In this document: positions 1-8,298 of the stretch, piece after piece | How the letters are laid out: every line of letters begins with the position of its first letter | How positions within the stretch are numbered: the stretch's first letter is position 1 | Assembly (NCBI GenBank): GCA_965365345.1 | Contig: CBDUBH010000064.1 | Location: 1 to 20,374, forward strand | Source: CBDUBH01 sp965365345 | GTDB lineage: Bacteria > Bacteroidota > Ignavibacteria > Ignavibacteriales > SURF-24 | Reading direction: 5' to 3' | DNA: 20,374 nucleotides | Made by a program: the position numbers and the translations under genes | The notes under the pieces: generated by a model | What the model was told of the DNA's origin: nothing | Seen by the model: only the letters and a program-made list of their open reading frames with translations | The model's database searches: none

Positions 1-572
1 TTTTAGTTTTAGGTTCTGAATTTACACACGACACTTTTCCCGAAGCATTTGCAATTTCAGACAAAAATATTTTTACACTTTTAATCGGAAAATCCATTCC
101 GCATTTATTTATACATTTTTCAACAGGATTGGGAATTATTGGAATTTTGTTTCCGATTTTTAATATCGAAATTTCAGGGAAAATAATTTTAGTAATCCTT
201 TTTCTTTTATTTTTTATTATTACAAGTTTTGCTGTTTCACTTTTGATCTCAAGCATATTTCACAAACAATTGCTTGCAACTGAAGTCGCGCTTTTTATAA
301 ATACTCCGGCATTTATTTTTTCCGGATTTACTTTTCCGCTTTGTGGAATGCCCGCATTTCATAATTGGTTTGCTCAGATTATTCCCTTCACACATTTTTT
401 AAGCGGATTTATAAAACTTTATCAAATGAACACTCCGGTTGTAAATGTTCTTCCGGAATTTTTTAAGCTGAGTTTATTCCTGATAATTTCAATTAGCGGA
501 ACTTTCTTTTCGTTGAATCATAGTTCAAAAAGAGCTTTAAAAGAATTTTACGGCAAAGGAGAATTAGCTTGA
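1..572 (+). CDS. ABC-2 type transporter permease, 3' part (5' end outside window)
   Basis: The C-terminal part of an integral membrane permease of the ABC-2 export family. The frame is open from the first complete codon at position 3, so the gene begins upstream; the TTG at 129 is internal and not a start. About 189 residues are visible. They hold several hydrophobic segments and the late family signature 'FIFSGFTFPLCGMPAF', which precedes the last loop and final membrane helix. A basic tail (SSKRALKEFYGKGELA) would be cytoplasmic. The stop overlaps the start of the next permease by 4 bases, so the two are co-translated and probably form a heterodimeric permease. In YbhFSR/YhiI-type systems such a pair is preceded by an ATPase and an HlyD-like adaptor, which would lie left of this window (inference). 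The exported substrate cannot be told from sequence. Confidence 0.85.
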   Translation, partial: LVLGSEFTHDTFPEAFAISDKNIFTLLIGKSIPHLFIHFSTGLGIIGILFPIFNIEISGKIILVILFLLFFIITSFAVSLLISSIFHKQLLATEVALFINTPAFIFSGFTFPLCGMPAFHNWFAQIIPFTHFLSGFIKLYQMNTPVVNVLPEFFKLSLFLIISISGTFFSLNHSSKRALKEFYGKGELA

Positions 573-1735
573 TTAAATTTTCGAAAATATTGATGAATTT
601 GATAAAGCGTGAAGCGAAATTAATTATTAGCGATCTCGATCTTATAGTTATTATACTTCTCTCTCCCGTGCTGTATTCTATTTTCTATTCCACTGTTTAT
701 ATAAATAAATCCGAAGAAAATGTTCCCGTAATTATTGTTGATGCCGATAATTCAATGCTTTCAAAAAGTTTGATCAGAAATTTGGATTCTCACAGATTTG
801 TAGAAGCAAAAGAAATTACGGGAGATTTTAATTTCGCGGTTCAAAAAATAAATTCAGGTGAAGTTCAGGGAATTGTTTTCATTCCGCAAAAATTTGAGTC
901 GGGATTGAAATCAAATAAAGGCGCTGATCTAAAACTTTATTTGAATACATCAAGATTTTTGGTTTCAAATGATATAAATAAAGCTGTAAATGAAGTTGTT
1001 CAAACTTTCAATACTTCTATAATTTTGAAATATTATCAATCGCAAGGTTACGGATTTGAACAGGCAAAAGGGTTGATCGAGCCAATTCGCGCAAACATTG
1101 AGCCGTTATTTAATCCAAGCGAAAGTTACGGAAATTTTTTGATTCCCGGTTTGCTTGTCCTGATTTTACAGCAAACTTTACTTCTGGGTTTATCTGAAAG
1201 TGTTGCAAAAGAAAGAGAAGCCGGAATTTTGAAAAATCTTTATGTTCAATCAGATAAAAATATTTTTTCAGCGATCACAGGAAAATCTGCGTTTTACTTT
1301 TTACTTTTTTCGTCTTATGCATTTTTGTTTTTCGGTGTTCATTTAAATTTTTTCGGTATTTCGATTTCGGGAAGTCTTGCTACTTTAATTTTATTAACCG
1401 TTATTTTTCTAATTTCGATAATTTTCCTTTGCATATTTATTGCTTCATTTTTCAAAAGAAAAATAGTTTCGCTGCAAATAATTGCATTTACTTCTTATCC
1501 GGTATTTTTAATTTCCGGTTATGCCTGGCCGCAAGAAGCAATGCCGGATTTTATCCGCGCAATTTCAAATTTGATTCCAAGCACTCCTTATTTGAATGCA
1601 TTCAACAGAATTGTAAATGCGGGGGCAAATTTTTCTGATGTTAAAATTGAACTTTTCCATTTGATTTTTCTGGCAGTTGCAGGTTACTTTTTGGCGGCTT
1701 TCAGAATAAAAGCACTAACGAAAGTGGAAAATTAA
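569..1735 (+). CDS. ABC-2 type transporter permease (YhhJ/YbhS/YbhR-like)
   Basis: A complete 388-residue permease of the ABC-2 export family. The start is a TTG at 569 that overlaps the previous stop (TTGA), with AAAGGAG at 555-561 as ribosome binding site; no better start is visible. Residues 25-43 form an N-terminal membrane helix. A large extracytoplasmic domain follows (about 44-185; 'VPVIIVDADNSMLSKSLIR' is typical of this family). Then come about five helices near 190-208, 240-258, 270-293, 303-320 and 360-377. The cytoplasmic 'SVAKEREAGILKNLYV' near 211-226 is the coupling-loop motif that contacts the ATPase, and 'SGYAWPQEAMP' at 316-326 is the family's conserved late motif. It pairs with the upstream permease. 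Family assignment is firm; substrate (drug, lipid, peptide) is unknown. Confidence 0.9.
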   Translation: MIKFSKILMNLIKREAKLIISDLDLIVIILLSPVLYSIFYSTVYINKSEENVPVIIVDADNSMLSKSLIRNLDSHRFVEAKEITGDFNFAVQKINSGEVQGIVFIPQKFESGLKSNKGADLKLYLNTSRFLVSNDINKAVNEVVQTFNTSIILKYYQSQGYGFEQAKGLIEPIRANIEPLFNPSESYGNFLIPGLLVLILQQTLLLGLSESVAKEREAGILKNLYVQSDKNIFSAITGKSAFYFLLFSSYAFLFFGVHLNFFGISISGSLATLILLTVIFLISIIFLCIFIASFFKRKIVSLQIIAFTSYPVFLISGYAWPQEAMPDFIRAISNLIPSTPYLNAFNRIVNAGANFSDVKIELFHLIFLAVAGYFLAAFRIKALTKVEN

Positions 1736-1747
1736 TTTTCATAAATC

Positions 1748-1806
1748 GAATTAGGTAAAACGATCAAAGAGATTGATGGTTCTCTTTGAATTCGTTTTCC
1801 TAATTC
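1748..1806 (+). other. Long interrupted hairpin in the 3' UTR of the permease operon
   Basis: Twelve bases after the permease stop lies a long imperfect inverted repeat. 1748-1755 pairs with 1799-1806, 1757-1763 with 1792-1798, and 1765-1772 with 1781-1788. Small bulges separate these stems, leaving an 8-base loop TTGATGGT (1773-1780). No T-run follows, so it is not itself a standard terminator. The loop sequence recurs in the terminator hairpin 48 bases further on, which suggests a structured 3' UTR or small RNA and not chance. No known RNA family is recognised. Confidence 0.55.
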
Positions 1807-1817
1807 TTCACAAGACC

Positions 1818-1853
1818 AAGGGAAGCCTTGATGGTTACGGCTTCCCTTTTTTT
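1818..1853 (+). terminator. Rho-independent terminator of the ABC permease operon
   Basis: A perfect GC-rich stem pairs GGGAAGCC (1820-1827) with GGCTTCCC (1839-1846), around an 11-base loop, and is followed by seven Ts (1847-1853). It ends transcription of the two permease genes. The loop starts with TTGATGGTT (1828-1836), the same nine bases found at 1773-1781 in the preceding hairpin. Confidence 0.9.
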
Positions 1854-1890
1854 ATTTTCCAAATATAATTAAAAATAATAATTTTTGAAT

Positions 1891-2292
1891 TTAACGTTCC
1901 GTAAAATCAAAAAGACCTTTTAAAAATGATGCTCTTCTGTTTCTTTTGAAATAAGGTTCATCAAATCTCGGATAATCCTTTTTTCCTTCTTCATTTACAT
2001 TTTGCGAGCCGAAAGTTCCCGTGTCATCAATGCTTCTTTTTGGATCCATTCCTTCTTTATCTTCTCCAATTTCATTTGAAGCATCTGCTCTAAAGTTAGT
2101 GTCACCGGTTTGCATTTTCGAATTTACGTCTCTAGTTTCAACATCAATAATATAATATTCGTGTGTGCGGTCAATTATTTTATCCAATTCGCCGCGGTCA
2201 AGCCAAACTCCGTTGCATTGCGGACAGTAATCAATTTCAATACTTTCCTTCTGTGATTGATTCAAATTTACATTACATCTAGGACAAACCAT
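1891..2292 (-). CDS. Zinc-ribbon (zf-TFIIB family) protein
   Basis: A 133-residue soluble protein. The N-terminal domain (about 1-42) is a zinc ribbon with two CxxC knuckles, Cys3-Cys6 and Cys23-Cys26, followed by 'CNGVWLDRGELDKI', the hallmark of the bacterial zf-TFIIB family (PF13453). Residues 43-110 are polar, acidic and probably disordered. The tail (111-133; 'YFKRNRRASFLKGLFDF') is basic and aromatic. The ATG at 2292 is well supported by AAGGAGG (2299-2305, minus strand). The gene appears monocistronic. Family members are widespread with no established role; zinc and perhaps nucleic-acid or protein binding are the safe statements. Confidence 0.85.
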   Translation of the reverse strand: MVCPRCNVNLNQSQKESIEIDYCPQCNGVWLDRGELDKIIDRTHEYYIIDVETRDVNSKMQTGDTNFRADASNEIGEDKEGMDPKRSIDDTGTFGSQNVNEEGKKDYPRFDEPYFKRNRRASFLKGLFDFTER

Positions 2293-2487
2293 TTCAATCC
2301 TCCTTCATTGTTTATATTCAATATAGAAACTTTATAAAATATTTCTACATAAATTGAAATCAATGAAAATAAATTTGATTTTATTTTTTTATGGATTTTA
2401 AAATGATTTTTATAAAAATGTTTTAAAATAAATTTTTTGGTAAGATTGAGAAATGATTTTGATTTTATCTTTAATTAAATTAAAATA

Positions 2488-4254
2488 TTAAACTGGTATT
2501 GTGAATTTGAATTCACTTCCCTTTCCGGGAAAACTTTCAGCCCAGATTTTTCCGCTGTGCTTATCAACAAAATCTTTGCATAATACCAAACCTAGTCCGG
2601 TTCCTTTTTCGTAATTTGTACCTTCACTTGAAAAATTACTTTCAATTTTGAAAAGTTTATTGAGGTCTTTCTCTTCAATTCCAATTCCGTTATCGGCAAC
2701 TTTTACCAGAATATTTTCTTCATTTTTTTCGATTGAAATTTTTACAATGCCATCGTTTCGCGTAAATTTAACAGCGTTGGAAATCAAATTCCGTAACACC
2801 GTTTCGATCATATTTTTATCTGCATTAACAAAAATTTCTACTTCACATTCAGCAATTAATTTAATTTGCTTTTCGCGGGCGTTAAGTTCAAATGTTTCCA
2901 AGGTTTGATGAATCAATTCATTGATAGGAAATTTTTCTTTTTTGAATTTTATAACATCTCTTTGCAATCTTGACCACGTCAATAAATTTTCCAGGAGTCT
3001 GAAAATATTTTTTGATGTTCTGTAAATTGTTTCTGAAAATTGTTTGATCTGTTCGTCAGTTAATTTTTCAATATCATTTGTAAGTGCTTCCGAATATCCC
3101 AAAAGTGAAGTGAAAGGACCTTTTAAATCATGACCGATAATTGAAAAGAATTTATCTTTATTTGCGTTAAGTTTTTTTAAAGAGATTTCGGATTGTTGTA
3201 ATTTGCCGGAAAGTTCTTTTAAATTAGCATTCCGTTTTTCAAGTTCATTTTGAGCGCTTTCCAAAGCGTTCATCATAACATTGAATTCTTTTGAAAAATT
3301 TGAAATCTCATCATTTCCCGTAACGTGAACTCTGTTTTTAAGATCTTTTTCACTGCCAATTTTTACAACTTCATCATTAAGATTTGTAATTCGTGCAAGT
3401 ACTAATTTATCAATCAAAAACATTATTGCGGCGGCAAAAATAATTGTAATTACAAAAAGCGCAGCAAAAAAAAGGAACAATGATTTTTTTCCGCGTGAAT
3501 AAATTTCCCTTTTAATTTCAGTTTGAAGCACAAAAATATTTTGCTCTTCAAAATCTTTAAGAAAAACTTTTCCTTTTATTATTTCGGAATTTACTTTTTC
3601 AATTTTGAAATTATGAAATTGCGGAATTAATGAAAAGGAAGAATTTGCAAGTTGAGAAATTTTTATTGGAAGTTGAACTTCATCAGAAATTGATTTGAGT
3701 TCGCTATTTTCAATCTTTCGCAGCATCACAATTTTTCCGCGCGATCTTCCGGATTTATCTGATCTTACAATTTCCAGTTCCGAAAAAATTACCGGCTCAT
3801 TTTGAAATGAAATTATTCCGCTTTTAATTTTGTTTTTCTTCTTTTCGGAAATTATTTTAGTTCTGATTTTTTTGGCTAGAAAATATTTATCATCATTTAA
3901 TTCAAAATTCTTTACATATAATAGTTTTGCGTTCTCATCAAAAATTAAAACAGAATTTACATTTAAATTTGAAAGTGATTCGTCAGTAAAATTTGCAGTA
4001 ACAAAATTTGTATTCAGATCTTCGGTAAAAATGTAAGTATCATCCCAAGCGGCATAATCCTGATTTGTTCTTTCCAAAGAATTTATTTCATTGAAAAAAG
4101 CGTTTTGAATCCGCGATAGATTTTTATTTGCTTCATCATCTTCAAGTTTAAAATAGCCGGAAAGGATCGCATAACGCGAACCAATTGCCATTATTATCAG
4201 AACGGCAAAAAATAATCCCGCAATGGGAAATAATATTTTTTTTCTTATTGTCAT
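2488..4254 (-). CDS. CHASE4-domain sensor histidine kinase
   Basis: A 588-residue membrane histidine kinase. A membrane helix at about 8-24 is followed by an extracytoplasmic CHASE4-like sensor domain (about 40-250; 'ERTNQDYAAWDDTYIF' at 61-76 is characteristic). A second helix lies at about 259-282, then a HAMP region (about 283-335) and a coiled coil (about 335-365). The HisKA domain carries the phospho-acceptor His375 in 'FFSIIGHDLKGP'. The HATPase_c domain has the N-box Asn493, the G1 box DNGIG (521-525) and the G2 box GTGLGLVLCK (551-560). All catalytic motifs are intact. It carries no receiver domain, and no response regulator is encoded in this window, so its partner is elsewhere. The gene is divergent from the propeller-MCP receptor and shares a 182-base promoter region with it. 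No clear Shine-Dalgarno precedes the ATG. The ligand is unknown. Confidence 0.93.
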   Translation of the reverse strand: MTIRKKILFPIAGLFFAVLIIMAIGSRYAILSGYFKLEDDEANKNLSRIQNAFFNEINSLERTNQDYAAWDDTYIFTEDLNTNFVTANFTDESLSNLNVNSVLIFDENAKLLYVKNFELNDDKYFLAKKIRTKIISEKKKNKIKSGIISFQNEPVIFSELEIVRSDKSGRSRGKIVMLRKIENSELKSISDEVQLPIKISQLANSSFSLIPQFHNFKIEKVNSEIIKGKVFLKDFEEQNIFVLQTEIKREIYSRGKKSLFLFFAALFVITIIFAAAIMFLIDKLVLARITNLNDEVVKIGSEKDLKNRVHVTGNDEISNFSKEFNVMMNALESAQNELEKRNANLKELSGKLQQSEISLKKLNANKDKFFSIIGHDLKGPFTSLLGYSEALTNDIEKLTDEQIKQFSETIYRTSKNIFRLLENLLTWSRLQRDVIKFKKEKFPINELIHQTLETFELNAREKQIKLIAECEVEIFVNADKNMIETVLRNLISNAVKFTRNDGIVKISIEKNEENILVKVADNGIGIEEKDLNKLFKIESNFSSEGTNYEKGTGLGLVLCKDFVDKHSGKIWAESFPGKGSEFKFTIPV

Positions 4255-4436
4255 GCTTTTCTAATAAAGAAATTATCGAAATTTATAAACGAAATTTTAG
4301 TTTACCTCACTAATTGTAAAAAATTGTAAAATCGTTCAAATTCCTTAATAATTTTAATTTACATTATAAAATATTTTAAATTGTAAACGATAATGATATT
4401 AATTTATAATTCATTAAAGATTACCCGGATTTCATC
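4255..4436. promoter_or_regulatory. Divergent intergenic region with three AATTGTAAA repeats
   Basis: This 182-base, very AT-rich spacer separates the divergent histidine kinase and propeller-MCP genes and must hold both promoters. The nonamer AATTGTAAA occurs three times in the same orientation, at 4312-4320, 4322-4330 and 4379-4387. The first two are 10 bp apart start to start (about one helical turn) and could form a tandem operator. In sequence this AT-rich, chance repetition is possible, so operator function is only a suggestion. No confident promoter boxes were identified. Confidence 0.3.
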
Positions 4437-7400
4437 ATGACACCTATGAAAAATAAGTTTTCCATTCTTTTAATTATTTCCTTTTTTGTTTCTTCAAATT
4501 TTTTGTTTGCACAAAATTTTTCAAATGATATTGATTTTATTCATCTAACAAGCGAAAACGGACTTTCACATAATTCCGTAAATAAAATTATTCAGGATAA
4601 GCACGGATTTTTGTGGATAGCAACTGAAGATGGTTTAAGCAAATTTGACGGCTATAATTTCAATATTTACCGGAATAAAAAATCTGATCAAAATTCAATT
4701 CCGGATAATTTTATTTATACAGCAACAATTGACAGATCAAGCAAAATCTGGATCGGTACGAATAGTGTTGGATTAAGTGTTTACAATGAAACGAAAGATA
4801 ATTTCACGAATTTTATAAACGATAAAAATGATCCGAAAAGTTTGAGCAGTAATACGGTTTTTTCAATAATTGAAGATAAAGATGGCGAAATTTGGATCGG
4901 CACGGAAAACGGTTTAAATAAATTTAATAAAGAAAATTCAAATTTTACTTCTTTCAAACATGATCCGGAAAATCCGAATAGTTTGAGCAACAATGTTGTG
5001 CGTGCGGTTTTTGAAGATAAATCCGGAAATATTTGGGTCGGTACTGATGCCGGTTTAAATTTATTCAATAAAAAGACCAAAAGTTTTAAAAGATTTTTGA
5101 ATGATCCGGAAAATCCGCAAAGCATAAGCAATAATTTCATTCGCTGTTTTTATGAGGATAAATCAGGAAATTTGTGGATCGGGACTGAAGGTGGATTGAA
5201 CAAATTCAATAAATCCGGAAATAACTTTATTTCGTATAAATTTCAAAGCGGAGTTTCAACCTCCCTGCCAGATGACAGAGTAACGGATATTTTGGAAACT
5301 TCTGACGGAAATTTATGGATCGGGACCAGAAATGGTTTGGCAATTTTTAACAAAGCCGGAAATAATTTTATTCGATATTATAAAAACAATAATCCGAAAA
5401 GTCTTTCACTTAATGAAATTTTAAGCATCTTTGAAGATAAGACCGGTGTAATTTGGATCGGGACAAAAGATGGCGGAATAAATAAAATTACAAAGCGTAA
5501 AAATTTTGTTCATTATAAAAATGATCCCGAAAATCCGGGCAGTTTAAGTTTCGATCTGATAAGATCGATCGGCGAAGATAAAAACGGTAATGTTTGGATC
5601 GGCACTCACGGAAACGGATTAAATATTTTTAATTCTAATACTAATAAATTTACAAGATACATTTACAGATCTGGGAATCACAATTTGCCCGGCGATAAAA
5701 TTTCTGCTATTCATCTTGATAGAAACGGAAATATTTGGGTTGGAACCTGGGAACAAGGTTTCGCAAAATACAATTACGAAACAAATTCTTTTACATCTTT
5801 TAAGAATAAACCCGGCGATTTTAACAGTTTAAGCAGTAATCAAATTCAAGATATTTATGATGATGAGTTCGGCAGAATCTGGGTTGGAACGGGCGAAAAA
5901 GGAATCAGTGTTTTTGATCCTAGTACAAATAATTTCACGCAAATTCAGAATGATCCAGATAATAAAAATTCGCTCGTATCAAATTATATTCAATCAAATT
6001 GCATTGTTGAAGATAAAGAAGGGAATGTTTGGGTTGGAGCCTGGGGCGGATTAAGTAAAATCACTTTTTCTTCAAAAGCGGATTTTAAAATTTCTAAAAT
6101 CATAAATTACGTTAATGATCCTAACGATCATAATTCACTTACAGATAACAGGATTATTGCAATTCATAAAGATAAAAGTGGAAATATTTGGCTGGGAACT
6201 TACGGCGGCGGTTTAATCAATCTCAATGTAAAAGAAAGTAAATTTACAAATTATACTGTTGAAAACGGTTTGCCTAACAATGTGGTTTTCGGAATTGTTG
6301 AAGATGAAAGCGGAAATCTTTGGTTAAGTACAAATAACGGACTTTCAAAATTCAACCTCCAAGAAAACACTTTTAAAAATTATGATGTGAGCGATGGTTT
6401 GCAGAATAATCAGTTTTTTTGGGGGGCGGCTTACAGAGCAAAAAACGGAAAACTATTTTTCGGCGGGATAAACGGATTAAATACTTTTGATCCAAATGAA
6501 ATTAAAGATGATAAAAATCTACCTGAAATTGCTTTTACCGATTTTAAAGTTTTGAACAAATCAGTAATGGTAAATGAGAAAATTAACGGTAACGTAATTT
6601 TAAAAAACTCACTTTCAAATACTGATGAAATAGTTTTATCATATAAAGATTATGTTTTTTCGTTTGAATTTTCCGCTCTTCATTTTTCATCACCTGCAAA
6701 AAATAAATACGCTTATATGATGGAAGGTTTTGATGAGGATTGGAATTTTGTAAACAGCGAAAAAAGATTTGCATCCTATACAAATTTAGATCCCGGAACT
6801 TACACTTTCAAAGTGAAAGCATCCAATAATGACGGCATTTGGAACGAAGAAGGAAAAACGATAAAAATTGTTATCACCCCTCCTTTTTGGGCAACCTGGT
6901 GGTTCAGAACTATTGCTTTAATTTTGATCGCGTCTTTTATTTACTGGCTTTACGCAAGAGCAAAAACAAGAAGAAAGTTTTTGGAAAAACAGAATAAAGA
7001 ACTTGAAGAACAAATTTCAAAAAGTGAACAAGCTGAATTAAAGGCACAGGAAGAAGCAAAAAAAGCACAGGAAGCAGTTACGGAATCTGAAATTATTCGT
7101 AATGAATTACAAATTCAAAAAGATTATTTGAATAAAAGTGTTGAACAGATGATACTAGGCATTAATAAATTTGCTGCCGGCAATCTTATGATTAAACTTG
7201 AACCAATGAATGTTGAAGATGAAATTGGTCAGCTTTTCCTAAGTTTTAATGAAGCAATTGAAAAGATCCGTTCAATGTTGATTCAGGTAAAAGATTCAAT
7301 AAAAACCACAGCTAAAGCAAGTCTTGAAATTCTTGAACATACAAATGAAATGACGCACGGCTCGCAAGAACAAATTTCTCAAACCACAGAAGTTGCAGGC

Positions 7401-8120
7401 GCAATTTTGGAAATGAGTTCGATAATAAATTTGAATGCGAGCAATGCGCAAACTGCGGCTCACTCTGCACAAAATGCAGGAGTACTTGCTAAACAAGGCG
7501 GCGAAAATATTGAATTCACGATTGAAGGAATGAACAAAATCGCTGATTTTGTTTCTGAAGCAGCAACAGCAATTACAAAACTCGGAAAAAGCAGTAATCA
7601 GATCGGTGAAATAACTCAAGTGATTGATGATATTGCTGATCAGACAAATTTACTTGCATTAAATGCCGCGATTGAAGCAGCAAGAGCAGGTGAACAGGGA
7701 CGCGGATTTGCAGTTGTAGCAGATGAAGTCCGGAAACTAGCCGAACGTACGACAAAAGCCACCAAAGAGATTTCCGATATGATCAAACAGATTCAGCGTG
7801 AAACTTCCGTTACTGTTAAAATGATTCAGGAAGGTGAAAAAGAAGTTACAAGTAAAAAAGAAATTGCTCAAAAAGCTATTGAATCCATCCGCGAAATTGT
7901 TAATGCGGCAACCGAAGTTGAAGCAATAATTGATCAGGTTGCAACTGCAAGTCAGCAGCAATCAGCCGCATCAGAAGATATAAGCCGAAGTGTTGAGAAA
8001 ATAAATAGTGTTACAAATTCACTTAACAACAGCGTTGAATCTATCAAAATTGAAACAGAAAATTTAAATGATCTGACAGAAAAATTATACGCGCAAATTG
8101 TTGAATTCAATGTAGAATAA
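4437..8120 (+). CDS. Periplasmic two-propeller sensor fused to a methyl-accepting chemotaxis signalling domain
   Basis: A 1227-residue transmembrane receptor. A signal peptide (about 1-25, cleavage near FA|QNF) precedes 14 propeller repeats (Reg_prop type, about 35-690), each carrying an IW(I/V)GT-like strand roughly every 47 residues; two seven-bladed propellers fit. A Y_Y_Y domain (about 735-815) leads to one membrane helix (about 819-840), a charged coiled coil (845-900), a HAMP-like segment (about 897-950, 'EDEIGQLFLSFNEAIEKI') and an MCP signalling domain (about 960-1220). The hairpin tip at 1063-1102 is near-consensus (IADQTNLLALNAAIEAARAG then GRGFAVVADEVRKLAERT), so coupling to CheA/CheW is expected. 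The periplasmic half matches the sensor of Bacteroidota hybrid two-component systems (SusR/HTCS type), but the kinase, receiver and AraC output is replaced by a chemoreceptor output. No CheR-docking pentapeptide is seen at the C-terminus and no che genes are nearby. GGA at 4427-4429 favours the ATG at 4437; an ATG at 4446 is also possible. The ligand may be a glycan or its breakdown products, by analogy only. Confidence 0.93.
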   Translation: MTPMKNKFSILLIISFFVSSNFLFAQNFSNDIDFIHLTSENGLSHNSVNKIIQDKHGFLWIATEDGLSKFDGYNFNIYRNKKSDQNSIPDNFIYTATIDRSSKIWIGTNSVGLSVYNETKDNFTNFINDKNDPKSLSSNTVFSIIEDKDGEIWIGTENGLNKFNKENSNFTSFKHDPENPNSLSNNVVRAVFEDKSGNIWVGTDAGLNLFNKKTKSFKRFLNDPENPQSISNNFIRCFYEDKSGNLWIGTEGGLNKFNKSGNNFISYKFQSGVSTSLPDDRVTDILETSDGNLWIGTRNGLAIFNKAGNNFIRYYKNNNPKSLSLNEILSIFEDKTGVIWIGTKDGGINKITKRKNFVHYKNDPENPGSLSFDLIRSIGEDKNGNVWIGTHGNGLNIFNSNTNKFTRYIYRSGNHNLPGDKISAIHLDRNGNIWVGTWEQGFAKYNYETNSFTSFKNKPGDFNSLSSNQIQDIYDDEFGRIWVGTGEKGISVFDPSTNNFTQIQNDPDNKNSLVSNYIQSNCIVEDKEGNVWVGAWGGLSKITFSSKADFKISKIINYVNDPNDHNSLTDNRIIAIHKDKSGNIWLGTYGGGLINLNVKESKFTNYTVENGLPNNVVFGIVEDESGNLWLSTNNGLSKFNLQENTFKNYDVSDGLQNNQFFWGAAYRAKNGKLFFGGINGLNTFDPNEIKDDKNLPEIAFTDFKVLNKSVMVNEKINGNVILKNSLSNTDEIVLSYKDYVFSFEFSALHFSSPAKNKYAYMMEGFDEDWNFVNSEKRFASYTNLDPGTYTFKVKASNNDGIWNEEGKTIKIVITPPFWATWWFRTIALILIASFIYWLYARAKTRRKFLEKQNKELEEQISKSEQAELKAQEEAKKAQEAVTESEIIRNELQIQKDYLNKSVEQMILGINKFAAGNLMIKLEPMNVEDEIGQLFLSFNEAIEKIRSMLIQVKDSIKTTAKASLEILEHTNEMTHGSQEQISQTTEVAGAILEMSSIINLNASNAQTAAHSAQNAGVLAKQGGENIEFTIEGMNKIADFVSEAATAITKLGKSSNQIGEITQVIDDIADQTNLLALNAAIEAARAGEQGRGFAVVADEVRKLAERTTKATKEISDMIKQIQRETSVTVKMIQEGEKEVTSKKEIAQKAIESIREIVNAATEVEAIIDQVATASQQQSAASEDISRSVEKINSVTNSLNNSVESIKIETENLNDLTEKLYAQIVEFNVE
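4539..6506 (+). repeat. Fourteen tandem propeller-blade coding repeats (about 141 bp period)
   Basis: Diverged in-frame repeats encode the blades of the sensor propellers. The marker strands begin at residues 58, 103, 151, 198, 245, 292, 338, 385, 432, 480, 530, 583, 627 and 672. Blades 3-5 and 8 share near-identical linkers of the form NDPENPxSLS, and the last blade (KLFFGG) is the most diverged. Similarity between neighbouring blades at DNA level suggests growth by internal duplication. These are protein repeats, not a CRISPR or satellite array. Confidence 0.9.
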
Positions 8121-8147
8121 TTTATTAAGTTTTCATAATATTTTTTT

Positions 8148-8190
8148 ATGGCCGGAGATTTTTTCATGAAAAAATTTTACGGCATTTTCT
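8148..8190 (+). terminator. Possible terminator hairpin after the propeller-MCP gene
   Basis: Twenty-eight bases past the receptor stop, GCCG (8151-8154) can pair with CGGC (8180-8183), enclosing the perfect palindrome attttttcatgaaaaaat (8158-8175). The downstream strand continues into a T-rich but interrupted run (attttctttt). The internal stem is all A/T apart from one pair, so the structure is weaker than the other terminators in the window. Confidence 0.35.
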
Positions 8191-8298
8191 TTTAATGTTT
8201 TGGAAATTTCAGATTTGTATTTTCACTAAATATAATTTTTGCATTTGAAATATTTTATTTATCATTTATCTTTTAAATAAAATCTTTCGGAATTTATA

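Noticed and set aside
129..572. Stand-alone 147-residue membrane ORF starting at TTG 129
   Set aside because: The same frame is open and hydrophobic back to position 3, so this is the end of a longer permease that begins outside the window.
4781..5140. Minus-strand 119-residue ORF inside the propeller region, and similar antisense frames at 7296-7961
   Set aside because: They mirror the repeat structure or codon pattern of the plus-strand receptor, have no ribosome binding sites, and match no family.
4539..6506. Regularly spaced repeats as a possible CRISPR or satellite array
   Set aside because: The period is about 141 bases, the repeats are diverged, and the reading frame is kept throughout; they are propeller blades.
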